Shown here piece by piece: positions 1-6,220 of a DNA stretch of 11,143 nucleotides (its first letter is position 1; each line of letters begins with the position of its first letter). The position numbers and the translations under genes were made by a program. The notes beneath the pieces were generated by a model. The model searched no databases, had not been told where the DNA came from, and worked only from the letters and a program-made list of their open reading frames with translations. Source of the DNA: Roseburia sp. (GTDB taxonomy: Bacteria > Bacillota > Clostridia > Lachnospirales > Lachnospiraceae); assembly GCA_017626625.1 (NCBI GenBank), contig JAGAIK010000256.1:1-11143 (forward strand), read 5' to 3'.

Positions 1-694
1 CGGCATGTTTTGCTAATTTAATACGTTCGGAATAAACTGCTGGAATCGTTCCGTTTCCGCGAAGTCCCATACCAAGGGCTTCGGTCAGGCAGTTCATGGA
101 GTTTGCGGTATACATACCGGAGCAGGAGCCGCAGGTGGGGCATACTTTCTCTTCGTACTCCCTTACCTCTTCCTCTGTCATGGTGCCTGCCGCATAGGAG
201 CCCACTGCCTCAAACATGGAGGAAAGGCTTCGTTTCTGTCCTTTCACATGACCTGCTAACATGGGACCGCCGGAAACAAATACGGTAGGTACGTTGATAC
301 GTGCCGCTGCCATCAGAAGTCCCGGTACGTTTTTGTCACAGTTTGGCACCATAACTAAGGCGTCAAACTGATGTGCCAATGCCATACACTCGGTGGAATC
401 CGCAATCAAATCTCTGGTCACTAAGGAATATTTCATGCCCACATGTCCCATGGCGATACCGTCACAGACTGCAATGGCAGGAAATACCACCGGAACGCCT
501 CCGGCTTCTGCAACGCCTAATTTTACGGCGTTGACGATTTTATCTAAGTTCATATGCCCCGGTACGATTTCGTTGTAAGAGCTTACGATACCTACCATAG
601 GCTTTTTCATCTCTTCCTCGGTGAAGCCTAACGCATTAAAAAGACTTCTGTGGGGCGCCTGCTGCATCCCTGCTTTTACATTATCACTCTTCAT
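1..694 (-). CDS. ilvD: Dihydroxyacid dehydratase, N-terminal part (cut by window edge)
   Basis: IlvD dehydrates 2,3-dihydroxy-3-methylbutanoate and its isoleucine-pathway analogue to the 2-oxo acids, the shared late step of valine, leucine and isoleucine synthesis; it is a cytoplasmic iron-sulfur enzyme. The 231 residues visible carry family motifs: VPGH near residue 45, CDGIAMGH near 77-84, NCDK with Cys119, VSGGPM near 140, and [16 protein letters not shown] near 185-200 with Cys191. VPGH matches the E. coli-type enzyme rather than the type with Cys at that point. No stop occurs before the window edge; full-length family members have about 550-570 residues. The ATG at 694 follows a GGAAAGGA ribosome binding site. 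The gene begins 44 bases after the leuB stop on the same strand, so the two are probably co-transcribed. Identification is secure. Confidence 0.97.
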   Translation of the reverse strand, partial: MKSDNVKAGMQQAPHRSLFNALGFTEEEMKKPMVGIVSSYNEIVPGHMNLDKIVNAVKLGVAEAGGVPVVFPAIAVCDGIAMGHVGMKYSLVTRDLIADSTECMALAHQFDALVMVPNCDKNVPGLLMAAARINVPTVFVSGGPMLAGHVKGQKRSLSSMFEAVGSYAAGTMTEEEVREYEEKVCPTCGSCSGMYTANSMNCLTEALGMGLRGNGTIPAVYSERIKLAKHA

Positions 695-738
695 AATTTT
701 TATCCTTTCCTTATCTTTGCGTTCCCCATGGGGAATTT

Positions 739-1839
739 TTACACCCGTTCTGCGATTAAGTCGCCCATCTGCGCTGTGCCCACCTGGACCACGGAAGATT
801 TTTTATCTTCTTCCTGGGGCATAATGTCGATGGTGCGGTAACCCTCTTTTAACACCTGTTTTACTGCTGCCTCAATGGCGTCCGCTTCCTTATCTAAATC
901 AAAGGTGTAGCGAAGCATCATGGCTGCGCTTAAGATGGTTGCGATTGGATTGGCAATGCCTTTTCCTGCAATATCCGGTGCGGAACCGCCGCTTGGCTCA
1001 TAAAGCCCGAATTTGGTATCGTTTAAGCTGGCGCTTGAGAGCATTCCGATGGAGCCTGTCACCATGCTCGCCTCATCGGATAAAATATCTCCAAACATAT
1101 TTTCCGTTAAAATCACGTCGAACTGTTTCGGGTCTTTCACTAACTGCATGGCGCAGTTGTCCACCAACATATGCTCATAGGTGACTTCCGGATAATCTGC
1201 TGCCACTTCCTCCACCACTTTTCTCCAAAGCCTTGAGGAATCCAAAACATTTGCCTTATCCACGCTGGTCACTTTCTTTCTGCGCTTCATGGCAATATCA
1301 AAACCGCGTTTTGCAATTCTGCGGATTTCATTCTCATTATAGGTCAGGGTATCGGTGGCTGTCATCACCCCGTCCACCGTCTCTGTCTTTCTTTCCCCGA
1401 AATAAAGTCCTCCGGTCAGCTCACGCATAATCATCATGTCAAAGCCGTCCCCGATGATATCGTCCCGCAGCGGACACGCCGCCTTTAATTCTTCATATAA
1501 ATAAGCAGGTCTTAAGTTGGCAAACAGGTTCAAAGATTTGCGCAGCTTTAACAGTCCCGCCTCCGGTCTTAACTCCGGCGCTAATTTGTACCAGGGAGAC
1601 GTTGCCGTGTTGCCGCCGATGGAACCCATCAGTACTGCGTCGGATGCCTTTGCCGCCGCGATTGCTTCGTCTGTCAGCGGAACGCCTGTGGCGTCAATGG
1701 AACAGCCTCCCATCAATATATCTTCGTAATGAAAGGTATGCTGATATTTCTCCCCGATTTTATCTAATACCTTTTTTGCCTCTGCCACAATTTCAGGACC
1801 AATCCCGTCCCCTGAAATCACACCAATTTTACATTCCAT
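739..1839 (-). CDS. leuB: 3-isopropylmalate dehydrogenase
   Basis: LeuB oxidises and decarboxylates 3-isopropylmalate to 2-oxoisocaproate with NAD+, the third step of leucine synthesis, in the cytoplasm. The 366-residue product has the usual family length. Visible motifs are GDGIGPEI (10-17), [13 protein letters not shown] (99-111), [10 protein letters not shown] (139-148, including the catalytic Tyr), Lys195, the metal-binding aspartates Asp227, Asp251 and Asp255, and the NAD-site segment [14 protein letters not shown] (285-298). The start at 1839 is chosen because AGAGGG lies 7 bases upstream and [12 protein letters not shown] is the normal N-terminus. An in-frame ATG at 1944 would add 35 residues unlike LeuB, and a good promoter lies between the two starts. 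leuB leads a leuB-ilvD operon. The GC content is visibly higher than in the block to its right. Confidence 0.97.
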   Translation of the reverse strand: MECKIGVISGDGIGPEIVAEAKKVLDKIGEKYQHTFHYEDILMGGCSIDATGVPLTDEAIAAAKASDAVLMGSIGGNTATSPWYKLAPELRPEAGLLKLRKSLNLFANLRPAYLYEELKAACPLRDDIIGDGFDMMIMRELTGGLYFGERKTETVDGVMTATDTLTYNENEIRRIAKRGFDIAMKRRKKVTSVDKANVLDSSRLWRKVVEEVAADYPEVTYEHMLVDNCAMQLVKDPKQFDVILTENMFGDILSDEASMVTGSIGMLSSASLNDTKFGLYEPSGGSAPDIAGKGIANPIATILSAAMMLRYTFDLDKEADAIEAAVKQVLKEGYRTIDIMPQEEDKKSSVVQVGTAQMGDLIAERV

Positions 1840-1846
1840 GTCTAAT

Positions 1847-1905
1847 CCCTCTTTCCTGATATGCCTCGCGCGAATGTACAGCACACCTGTAAGGAAGCGC
1901 AGGCA
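1847..1905 (-). promoter_or_regulatory. Structured 5' leader of leuB reaching the ribosome binding site
   Basis: On the minus strand, TGCCT-GCGC (1905-1897) pairs with GCGC-G-AGGCA (1871-1862) in a 9-bp stem with one bulged base. Inside it TACAG (1891-1887 complement) and CTGTA (1881-1877 complement) form a second hairpin with a 5-base loop. The unpaired TTCCT between the stems can pair with AGGAA at 1853-1857, immediately before the AGAGGG ribosome binding site, giving a possible pseudoknot. I do not recognise a known riboswitch class or a T-box. Translational control of leuB by this leader is inference from pairing alone. Confidence 0.4.
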
Positions 1906-1920
1906 GTATGTATAAAATCT

Positions 1921-1949
1921 ATAATAATGTATCAGAAGAAACATTGCAA
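1921..1949 (-). promoter_or_regulatory. Candidate sigma-A promoter of leuB-ilvD
   Basis: On the minus strand TTGCAA (1944-1949) and TATTAT (1921-1926) are separated by 17 bases, resembling -35 and -10 boxes with ideal spacing. Very AT-rich DNA lies upstream (1950-2040), as expected for an UP-like region. Transcription would start near 1914, giving a leader of about 75 bases that holds the stem-loop described for leuB. This makes the upstream in-frame ATG at 1944 an unlikely start. The -35 match is only moderate. Confidence 0.5.
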
Positions 1950-2046
1950 CCTTTGATTCTATTTTTCTTTTTTATGTCTTTTATAAATATGAGTTATAAT
2001 AAGATTATTTACCATTACTTTATAATATAGGCTTACGGATTGCTGC

Positions 2047-2099
2047 AAAAACGATGTCAAAACCGGAAAATAATTTTCTTGTTTCTGACATGGTCTTTT
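2047..2099. repeat. Imperfect palindromic repeat, diverged copy of the 5941-5998 element
   Basis: The right arm holds TTCTGACATGGTCTTTT (2083-2099), identical over 17 bases to both arms of the perfect palindrome at 5941-5998. The left arm (2047-2062) is degenerate but keeps ATGTCA. Read on the minus strand, the whole element, including the A-rich/T-rich loop and the CCG after it, aligns with the plus-strand reading of the other copy, so the two copies are in opposite orientation. It lies just beyond the terminator of the ABC exporter gene and may act as a second terminator, an operator relic, or a dispersed repeat. The 1840-2158 gap holds this repeat, the exporter terminator and the leuB control region, and no credible gene. 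Confidence 0.65.
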
Positions 2100-2115
2100 C
2101 TTCTATAAAACAAGG

Positions 2116-2147
2116 AAAAAGGGCATAGAGATTCATTCTCCACGCCC
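2116..2147 (-). terminator. Intrinsic terminator of the peptide operon
   Basis: On the minus strand GGGCGTGGAGA (2147-2137) pairs with TCTCTATGCCC (2131-2121) in an 11-bp stem with two G-T wobbles and the 5-base loop ATGAA. It is followed at once by TTTTTCC and a further T-rich stretch. It begins about 12 bases after the stop codon of the ABC exporter gene, closing the operon that starts with the radical SAM gene. Confidence 0.85.
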
Positions 2148-2158
2148 CTGAAAACTAT

Positions 2159-3844
2159 TTATTGGTTTCCCAGCTCATATAATTGCCGAAACTGTCCCCC
2201 ACTCTCCATAAGCCCGTCAAAGGTTCCGTTTTCCACAACATTTCCTTTCTCCAAAACAAAAATTCCGTCACATTTTTGCAGATTTTCCTTGTTATAGTGA
2301 TGCGTTATCATAATTACGGTAATATCCGGTATGTCCAGTACCGTTTTTTCAATCTGATATGCCATCTTGTTATCCAAACTGGAGGTTGCCTCATCCAGAA
2401 CCCATATTTTACGTTGATGTAAGAAAGCCCTTGCAATGGAAATTCGCTGTTTTTCACCGCCGGAAAGATTCGCTCCCCCTTCCTTCAGTACGGTTTCCAG
2501 TCCATTTTCCAATCTCTGCAATACATTTTCCAAGCCTGCTTTTCTGACGGCTTCTAACACGTCCTCATCTTTATACTCATGATACAGCGTAATATTATTG
2601 CGGAAGGTATCCTCAAATATATAGACATTCTGGGGGATGACTGCAATCTGTTTCATGACGCCCCTGACAGATATATTTTTCATATCCGTTTCATCTATTA
2701 TAATATTCCCCTGATAATCATTATAATAGCGAAGCAGCAATTTAGCCAGTGTGGACTTCCCACTTCCACTGCCGCCTACAAGTGCGTATCGTCCACCTTT
2801 TTCAAATACAGCATTTACCTGATGCAATACTTCCTGTTCCGCTCCCGGATAAGAAAAGCTTACATTCTGAAACTCTATTTTTTCCTTAACCTCTAAACTT
2901 TCTTTTTCTGCTTCTTCCTCAGGTTCTTTCATTTCCGCAAAGACCTTCCGGCAAACCGGCTTTCCCGATTTTATCTGTACCAGAGCTTCAATCGTTGTAC
3001 ACATAGCACCAATTACACTGCTGCTAAGTGCTATTACAACTGTTAAAAATGAGATACCAATCTTTCCATACAGAGTCATGATTCCCGCAGCTACAATAAC
3101 CAATATCTGCAATGTCAATACAATGTCCTGCGTTACTCCACCGACAGTTTCCTGTGTAAACTGACTTGCAAATCTTTTCTTCCCTAACCTGCGGTTTTCC
3201 TGCAAATATTTCCCCACCACGTTTTTTTCCACCTGATAATTTTTAATTACCTCAAATCCATGGAAATTATCATTAATTACCGTATTATGCCTTGCCGCCT
3301 CATTCATATGCTCCATATTGGACTTTTCCAAAATTTTCTGCGACAGCACCGGAACCGCTGTTCCCAAAATTCCTATCACTAACAGCAAAACTCCAATAAC
3401 CAGATTCTGCGAAAAGGCATAGAACATAGAAAAGAAAATCTCTTCTATCTGTTTTACCAATATAAAATACGCTAACAGGGTGGTTTCCACCAACTGCAAA
3501 TCATTATGAAACAACGAGGTATAATAACTTGTATTCTGTTTATAATACGCCGTTACGTCTTTTCTCAAAATGCTTTGAAATAAATCCTGCCTTACCTCAC
3601 TCATCACTTTCATGGAAAACTTATATTTCATATACATATAAAACGTAACAATCAACGCCATACCGATAAAAAAGATAAGCGTCATAAAAAACATATCTTT
3701 AATCCGGTCTTTTTCCCCTGCAACCACAATTTCTGTAATATATTGAATACAATAGGTGGAAAATACTCCGAGAAGCGCACTGGGTATTCCCGCAAGCACA
3801 AACATCAACGCCATACCTTTATGTTTTTTAATATATTTTCCCAT
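2159..3844 (-). CDS. ABC exporter half-transporter without peptidase domain
   Basis: This 561-residue protein fuses a membrane domain (about residues 1-290, some six hydrophobic segments, for example 11-31, 51-72, 148-167, 241-260 and 262-282) to an ATPase domain. ATPase motifs are intact: Walker A GGSGSGKST (357-365), Q-loop Gln405, signature LSGGEKQ (460-466), Walker B WVLDE (481-485) and the H-loop histidines 515-516. Such half-transporters dimerise and export lipids, drugs or peptides. There is no N-terminal C39 peptidase domain, so it cannot process a double-glycine leader itself. The ATG at 3844 has AAGGAG 8 bases upstream and lies inside the end of the JAMM gene (40-base overlap), suggesting coupled translation. 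Its place after a precursor and maturase suggests export of the mature peptide and perhaps self-protection; the substrate is inferred. Confidence 0.9.
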   Translation of the reverse strand: MGKYIKKHKGMALMFVLAGIPSALLGVFSTYCIQYITEIVVAGEKDRIKDMFFMTLIFFIGMALIVTFYMYMKYKFSMKVMSEVRQDLFQSILRKDVTAYYKQNTSYYTSLFHNDLQLVETTLLAYFILVKQIEEIFFSMFYAFSQNLVIGVLLLVIGILGTAVPVLSQKILEKSNMEHMNEAARHNTVINDNFHGFEVIKNYQVEKNVVGKYLQENRRLGKKRFASQFTQETVGGVTQDIVLTLQILVIVAAGIMTLYGKIGISFLTVVIALSSSVIGAMCTTIEALVQIKSGKPVCRKVFAEMKEPEEEAEKESLEVKEKIEFQNVSFSYPGAEQEVLHQVNAVFEKGGRYALVGGSGSGKSTLAKLLLRYYNDYQGNIIIDETDMKNISVRGVMKQIAVIPQNVYIFEDTFRNNITLYHEYKDEDVLEAVRKAGLENVLQRLENGLETVLKEGGANLSGGEKQRISIARAFLHQRKIWVLDEATSSLDNKMAYQIEKTVLDIPDITVIMITHHYNKENLQKCDGIFVLEKGNVVENGTFDGLMESGGQFRQLYELGNQ

Positions 3845-4311
3845 ACTGCTGTCTCCTTAAAAATTTTATGATTGATGTTATCTTCTATCTGAAACGCTGC
3901 ATATCTGCCGCCCATACATAATCTGGCGCGCAGCTGCGTCTGACCATATACGATAAATAGCGTATTTACGGGACACCGCAGTTTTTCCTGCACTTTACGG
4001 AAGGACGCTTCAAATTTCAAATCCACTGATGAAAAGAAAACCTTTCTTTTTGCATAGATATGTGAATGAATGACTACAGGGATTCTGTCATTTATCCCGC
4101 AGTACTTTATCAGCTTTAATTGTCTTTCCGGACTGATATTTGCCGATAATTCTGACTGTCCCTCACTCAAAATACAATAAATATCTTCTATTATTATACT
4201 CTTATCATTGTAATTAGCAAAAGCTAAAATCGCTGTTTCCTTTTCAGCATTTTCTATAAATGCTGTTTTTATCGCTGTTTCCACTACGTTTTTTAATATT
4301 ATTCTATACAT
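3805..4311 (-). CDS. JAMM/MPN-type metalloprotease, candidate RiPP leader peptidase
   Basis: The 168-residue protein shows a JAMM (JAB/MPN) zinc-protease pattern: an upstream glutamate in KETAILAF (Glu25), then IHSH with His82 and His84, then FSSVD with Ser94 and Asp97. The usual spacing is HxHx10D with SxxD; here it is HxHx12D, with SxxD kept. It has no signal peptide or membrane segment, so it should be cytoplasmic. Known JAMM enzymes cut bonds after Gly-Gly, as in ubiquitin-like and sulfur-carrier proteins. The precursor encoded just upstream carries four glycines before its core and the neighbouring exporter lacks a peptidase, so leader removal is the attractive role; that is inference. 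The ATG at 4311 has no good ribosome binding site, and an in-frame TAG four codons upstream excludes a longer form. An inactive structural or immunity role is possible. Confidence 0.72.
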   Translation of the reverse strand: MYRIILKNVVETAIKTAFIENAEKETAILAFANYNDKSIIIEDIYCILSEGQSELSANISPERQLKLIKYCGINDRIPVVIHSHIYAKRKVFFSSVDLKFEASFRKVQEKLRCPVNTLFIVYGQTQLRARLCMGGRYAAFQIEDNINHKIFKETAVWENILKNIKVWR

Positions 4312-4377
4312 TCTGATACTCTAGATAACCGAAACGCAAGATATTACTGTTTTTCTAATTCAAAATTAAATAAGTTA

Positions 4378-4410
4378 GGGAAACGCTCCTTCATTTTGCA
4401 AGCATTTCCC
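4378..4410 (-). terminator. Possible attenuating hairpin after the precursor gene
   Basis: On the minus strand GGGAAATGCT pairs with AGCGTTTCCC over 10 bp with one wobble and a 13-base loop, followed by a T-rich but interrupted tract. It begins 33 bases past the precursor stop and before the JAMM gene. A partial terminator here would give more precursor transcript than protease and exporter transcript, a common RiPP arrangement. The weak T-tract makes it leaky at best. Confidence 0.4.
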
Positions 4411-4443
4411 TCTAAAAAGCAAATGTATCAACTTACACCTTCT

Positions 4444-4587
4444 CTAATTATTGCACATGCAAACCAATAGTGCACCACCGCCTCCGGCAAGCTTCTCATC
4501 CAACAGTTCCATGCACTGTTTTTCTTTTTCCGTCAACTCAATCATTTCCACTTTTGCAAAGTTCTCATTTAATTCTTTTTTCTCCAT
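4444..4587 (-). CDS. Small RiPP precursor peptide with GGGG and a CMC core
   Basis: A 47-residue peptide starts at the ATG at 4587, 8 bases after a perfect AGGAGG; another in-frame ATG at 4593 is too close to that site. The charged, helix-prone N-terminal part (about residues 1-34, many Glu and Lys, ending LLDEKLA) looks like a leader. It is followed by Gly35-Gly38 and the short tail ALLVCMCNN, with Cys43 and Cys45. The gene lies 25 bases after the radical SAM/SPASM gene and before the protease and exporter genes, the classic setting of a RiPP precursor. The core has no Trp, Tyr, Phe, His or Lys, so aromatic cyclophane and Lys-Trp crosslinks are excluded; a cysteine thioether is the simplest expectation. 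A further Cys25 lies in the leader. I do not recognise a named family. Confidence 0.82.
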   Translation of the reverse strand: MEKKELNENFAKVEMIELTEKEKQCMELLDEKLAGGGGALLVCMCNN

Positions 4588-4612
4588 TGTCATTTCCTCC
4601 TGTTTGTTTCCT

Positions 4613-5887
4613 CTATTTCTTTATATTTGAAGTGATACATTTACTTTTCATATAATTATTTATCACACCGGCATAAATCTCTATATTCTTTTCACAATCT
4701 ACCGCCTTTGGGCTCAGAAGCACGGAAGCAATACACTGATGACAGAAATTTCTTCCTTTGCAATCCGCACAGTGGCACATCTGCTTTACCTTCTCTAATT
4801 TTCTTAAAGTAACATTACATTTTTCCGACTTATCCCACACTATGTCAAACACATTACCCATACGATATTCTTCCTTCATCGGTGCAAACAGATGGCATGG
4901 ATAAATGGAACCATCCGGAAAAATTGCATATTTCCTTATTCCTGCCAGACAAAATACCGAATTTTCAGTTTTCTTGTCCAGCAAAAATTTCAAAAACTTA
5001 ATTTCCTCAAGGGACATTTCCGGCGACTGAAAATAATCGGCATAATCATCGGCCTTATCATCTCCGCAAAACACATCACTGGCATTTTCCAATATCACGT
5101 TTTCCACTCCCAGTTCCTGCTTGAAAAACTTCTTTAACTTTTCACTTGTATAACCTGCATTTCGGTGAGCATCGGTATAAGTACATTCCACCGCTGTTAT
5201 ATCTAGCCCACGATTTCTCAAACGATTTATATTCTGAACAATGGTATCATAAACATCTAACCTCTTATCTCTGCTCAACCGCTGTTTATTTGTGATTTCT
5301 TTCGGACCATCTATACTTGCTGTAATATGAATATTATATTTTGCAATATCCTCCAAAAACTCTTCCGGCAGAAATGTCAAATTACTGACCATTGCATATT
5401 TTCCCACAGAAATATCATTTTTTTGAAGCTGCCCACACAGATAGGAAATCGTTTGATACGCCAGCATGGGTTCCCCGCCAAAAAATTGAACCGTCCCAAT
5501 TTCTATCTTATTTTCTTTCAGGTAGCGAACAACCGCATCCGCTGTTTCAAAAGGCATAATACTTTCTTTTCCCTGATAATTTCCGCCGTTTGCATAACAA
5601 TAGACACAGTTAAGATTGCATTTTGTACTTACTACTAACTCAATCTCTGTTATGCGGTTTGCTGTTTCTTTCTCTGTTTTCTCACTTGCAAATTTCCCGT
5701 CTCTAAGACTGTTCAGCAGTTCCCGCTGCACTGCTGTCAATTCTCTTTCTCCAAGCTGACACTTTTTTAATTCCAATGCCACCTTGCTGTCTATTTTTGC
5801 CAGCCTTTTCTGAGGGACATAATATATACAACCCAATTCTTCTGTTGCTATGATAAGAAAATCCTTATTCAGCATTTGCATATCCAT
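4613..5887 (-). CDS. Radical SAM/SPASM peptide maturase
   Basis: The product has the radical SAM cluster motif CNLNCVYC (Cys90, Cys94, Cys97 in the 424-residue form), the FFGGEP segment, and a C-terminal SPASM region with Cys313, Cys331, Cys371, Cys373, Cys376, Cys382, Cys385 and Cys398, including CADC-x5-CHQC, which should bind two auxiliary 4Fe-4S clusters. SPASM enzymes of this size install thioether or carbon crosslinks in RiPP precursors. The N-terminal 85 residues (DFLIIATEELGCIYYVP and on) may bind the precursor leader. The start is uncertain: 5887 has GAGG about 11 bases upstream and begins close to the conserved part, whereas the longest in-frame start, 5989 (458 residues), has no ribosome binding site and lies inside a perfect palindrome. 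The precursor gene follows after 25 bases. The clostridial Cys-rich-peptide maturases (CcpM) are a family worth comparing. Confidence 0.88.
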   Translation of the reverse strand: MDMQMLNKDFLIIATEELGCIYYVPQKRLAKIDSKVALELKKCQLGERELTAVQRELLNSLRDGKFASEKTEKETANRITEIELVVSTKCNLNCVYCYANGGNYQGKESIMPFETADAVVRYLKENKIEIGTVQFFGGEPMLAYQTISYLCGQLQKNDISVGKYAMVSNLTFLPEEFLEDIAKYNIHITASIDGPKEITNKQRLSRDKRLDVYDTIVQNINRLRNRGLDITAVECTYTDAHRNAGYTSEKLKKFFKQELGVENVILENASDVFCGDDKADDYADYFQSPEMSLEEIKFLKFLLDKKTENSVFCLAGIRKYAIFPDGSIYPCHLFAPMKEEYRMGNVFDIVWDKSEKCNVTLRKLEKVKQMCHCADCKGRNFCHQCIASVLLSPKAVDCEKNIEIYAGVINNYMKSKCITSNIKK

Positions 5888-5924
5888 AAAGCTTTTTTCC
5901 TCGCCTTCTGTTAATATATCCATC

Positions 5925-5956
5925 ATAATACCGTTATCTAAAAAAGACCATGTCAG
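5925..5956 (-). promoter_or_regulatory. Weak candidate promoter of the radical SAM operon
   Basis: On the minus strand CTGACA (5951-5956) lies inside the palindrome arm, and TATTAT (5925-5930) follows after 20 bases. That spacing is longer than the 17 bases favoured by the main sigma factor, as at some activator-dependent promoters. Transcription would start near 5918, giving a short leader with GAGG before the ATG at 5887. The assignment is tentative. Confidence 0.3.
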
Positions 5957-5998
5957 AATCAGAAAAACATTTTTTTCCGATTCTGACATGGTCTTTTT
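5941..5998. repeat. 20-bp perfect inverted repeat in the divergent control region
   Basis: Left arm 5941-5960 and right arm 5979-5998 are perfect reverse complements over 20 bases (right arm GATTCTGACATGGTCTTTTT). The 18-base centre is A-rich then T-rich and could extend the stem. Just outside, TTATC (5934-5938) and GATAA (5999-6003) can also pair around a small bulge. Arms begin with A5 and end with T5, as in a bidirectional intrinsic terminator. Yet it sits between the divergent radical SAM operon and the secreted-peptide gene, where an operator for the adjacent HTH regulators is expected. A diverged copy lies at 2047-2099. The palindrome is certain; its role is open. Confidence 0.85.
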
Positions 5999-6043
5999 GA
6001 TAATTTAGTGCTATTTTTAAAAAAAAATTAAAAAGGAAGGTTT

Positions 6044-6220
6044 ATGCAAATGAAAAAATTCTCAAAAAAAATTACTGTTCTTATTTTACTCTTTGCTGCA
6101 ATTACTCTAAATAATACACCGTCTCTTCCTCATCAATCTCCTGAGCATAACATTACCGTATGCGGCGATGAATTTCCTGACATAGACCTCTACTCAATTA
6201 CTCCTTCTATATCTTCCTGA
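6044..6220 (+). CDS. Small exported peptide, candidate pheromone precursor
   Basis: This is the only plus-strand gene I support. A strong AAGGAAGG site (6033-6040) precedes two in-frame ATGs, at 6044 (58 residues) and 6050 (56 residues, better spacing of 9 bases). The product starts with a Lys-rich stretch and a hydrophobic core (TVLILLFAAIT), then about 35 mostly polar, acidic residues with one Cys (Cys40) and the tail DLYSITPSISS. This is the shape of Phr/SHP-like signal precursors: export segment plus a short C-terminal signal. It lies beside two RRNPP-like regulators, runs convergent to the nearer one with a 31-base overlap of coding ends, and diverges from the RiPP operon. It matches no peptide family I recognise, and which residues form the mature signal is unknown. 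A small secreted bacteriocin or cell-surface peptide is an alternative. Confidence 0.72.
   Translation: MQMKKFSKKITVLILLFAAITLNNTPSLPHQSPEHNITVCGDEFPDIDLYSITPSISS

Noticed and set aside
722..735. 14-base palindrome TTCCCCATGGGGAA between leuB and ilvD
   Set aside because: It is too short and lacks a T-tract for a terminator; it may be chance or a minor operator, and I cannot support a role.
1840..1944. In-frame 35-codon N-terminal extension of leuB from the ATG at 1944 (also considered as a leucine leader peptide)
   Set aside because: The normal LeuB start at 1839 has a better ribosome binding site, the extension is unlike LeuB, it has no stop of its own, and a likely promoter places the transcript start downstream of 1944.
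2041..2158. CRISPR, tRNA or insertion-sequence remnant near the block edge
   Set aside because: There is no repeat-spacer pattern, cloverleaf or transposase fragment; only the palindromic repeat and the terminator are present.
4320..4443. Tiny minus-strand frames between precursor and JAMM gene (an 18-codon TTG frame and a 16-codon ATG frame) as a second precursor
   Set aside because: They have poor start signals, show no leader-like or core-like features, and overlap the hairpin.
5888..5989. Longer radical SAM protein starting at 5989, 5926 or 5923
   Set aside because: None of these starts has a ribosome binding site, and the first lies within the perfect palindrome; they are kept only as alternatives.
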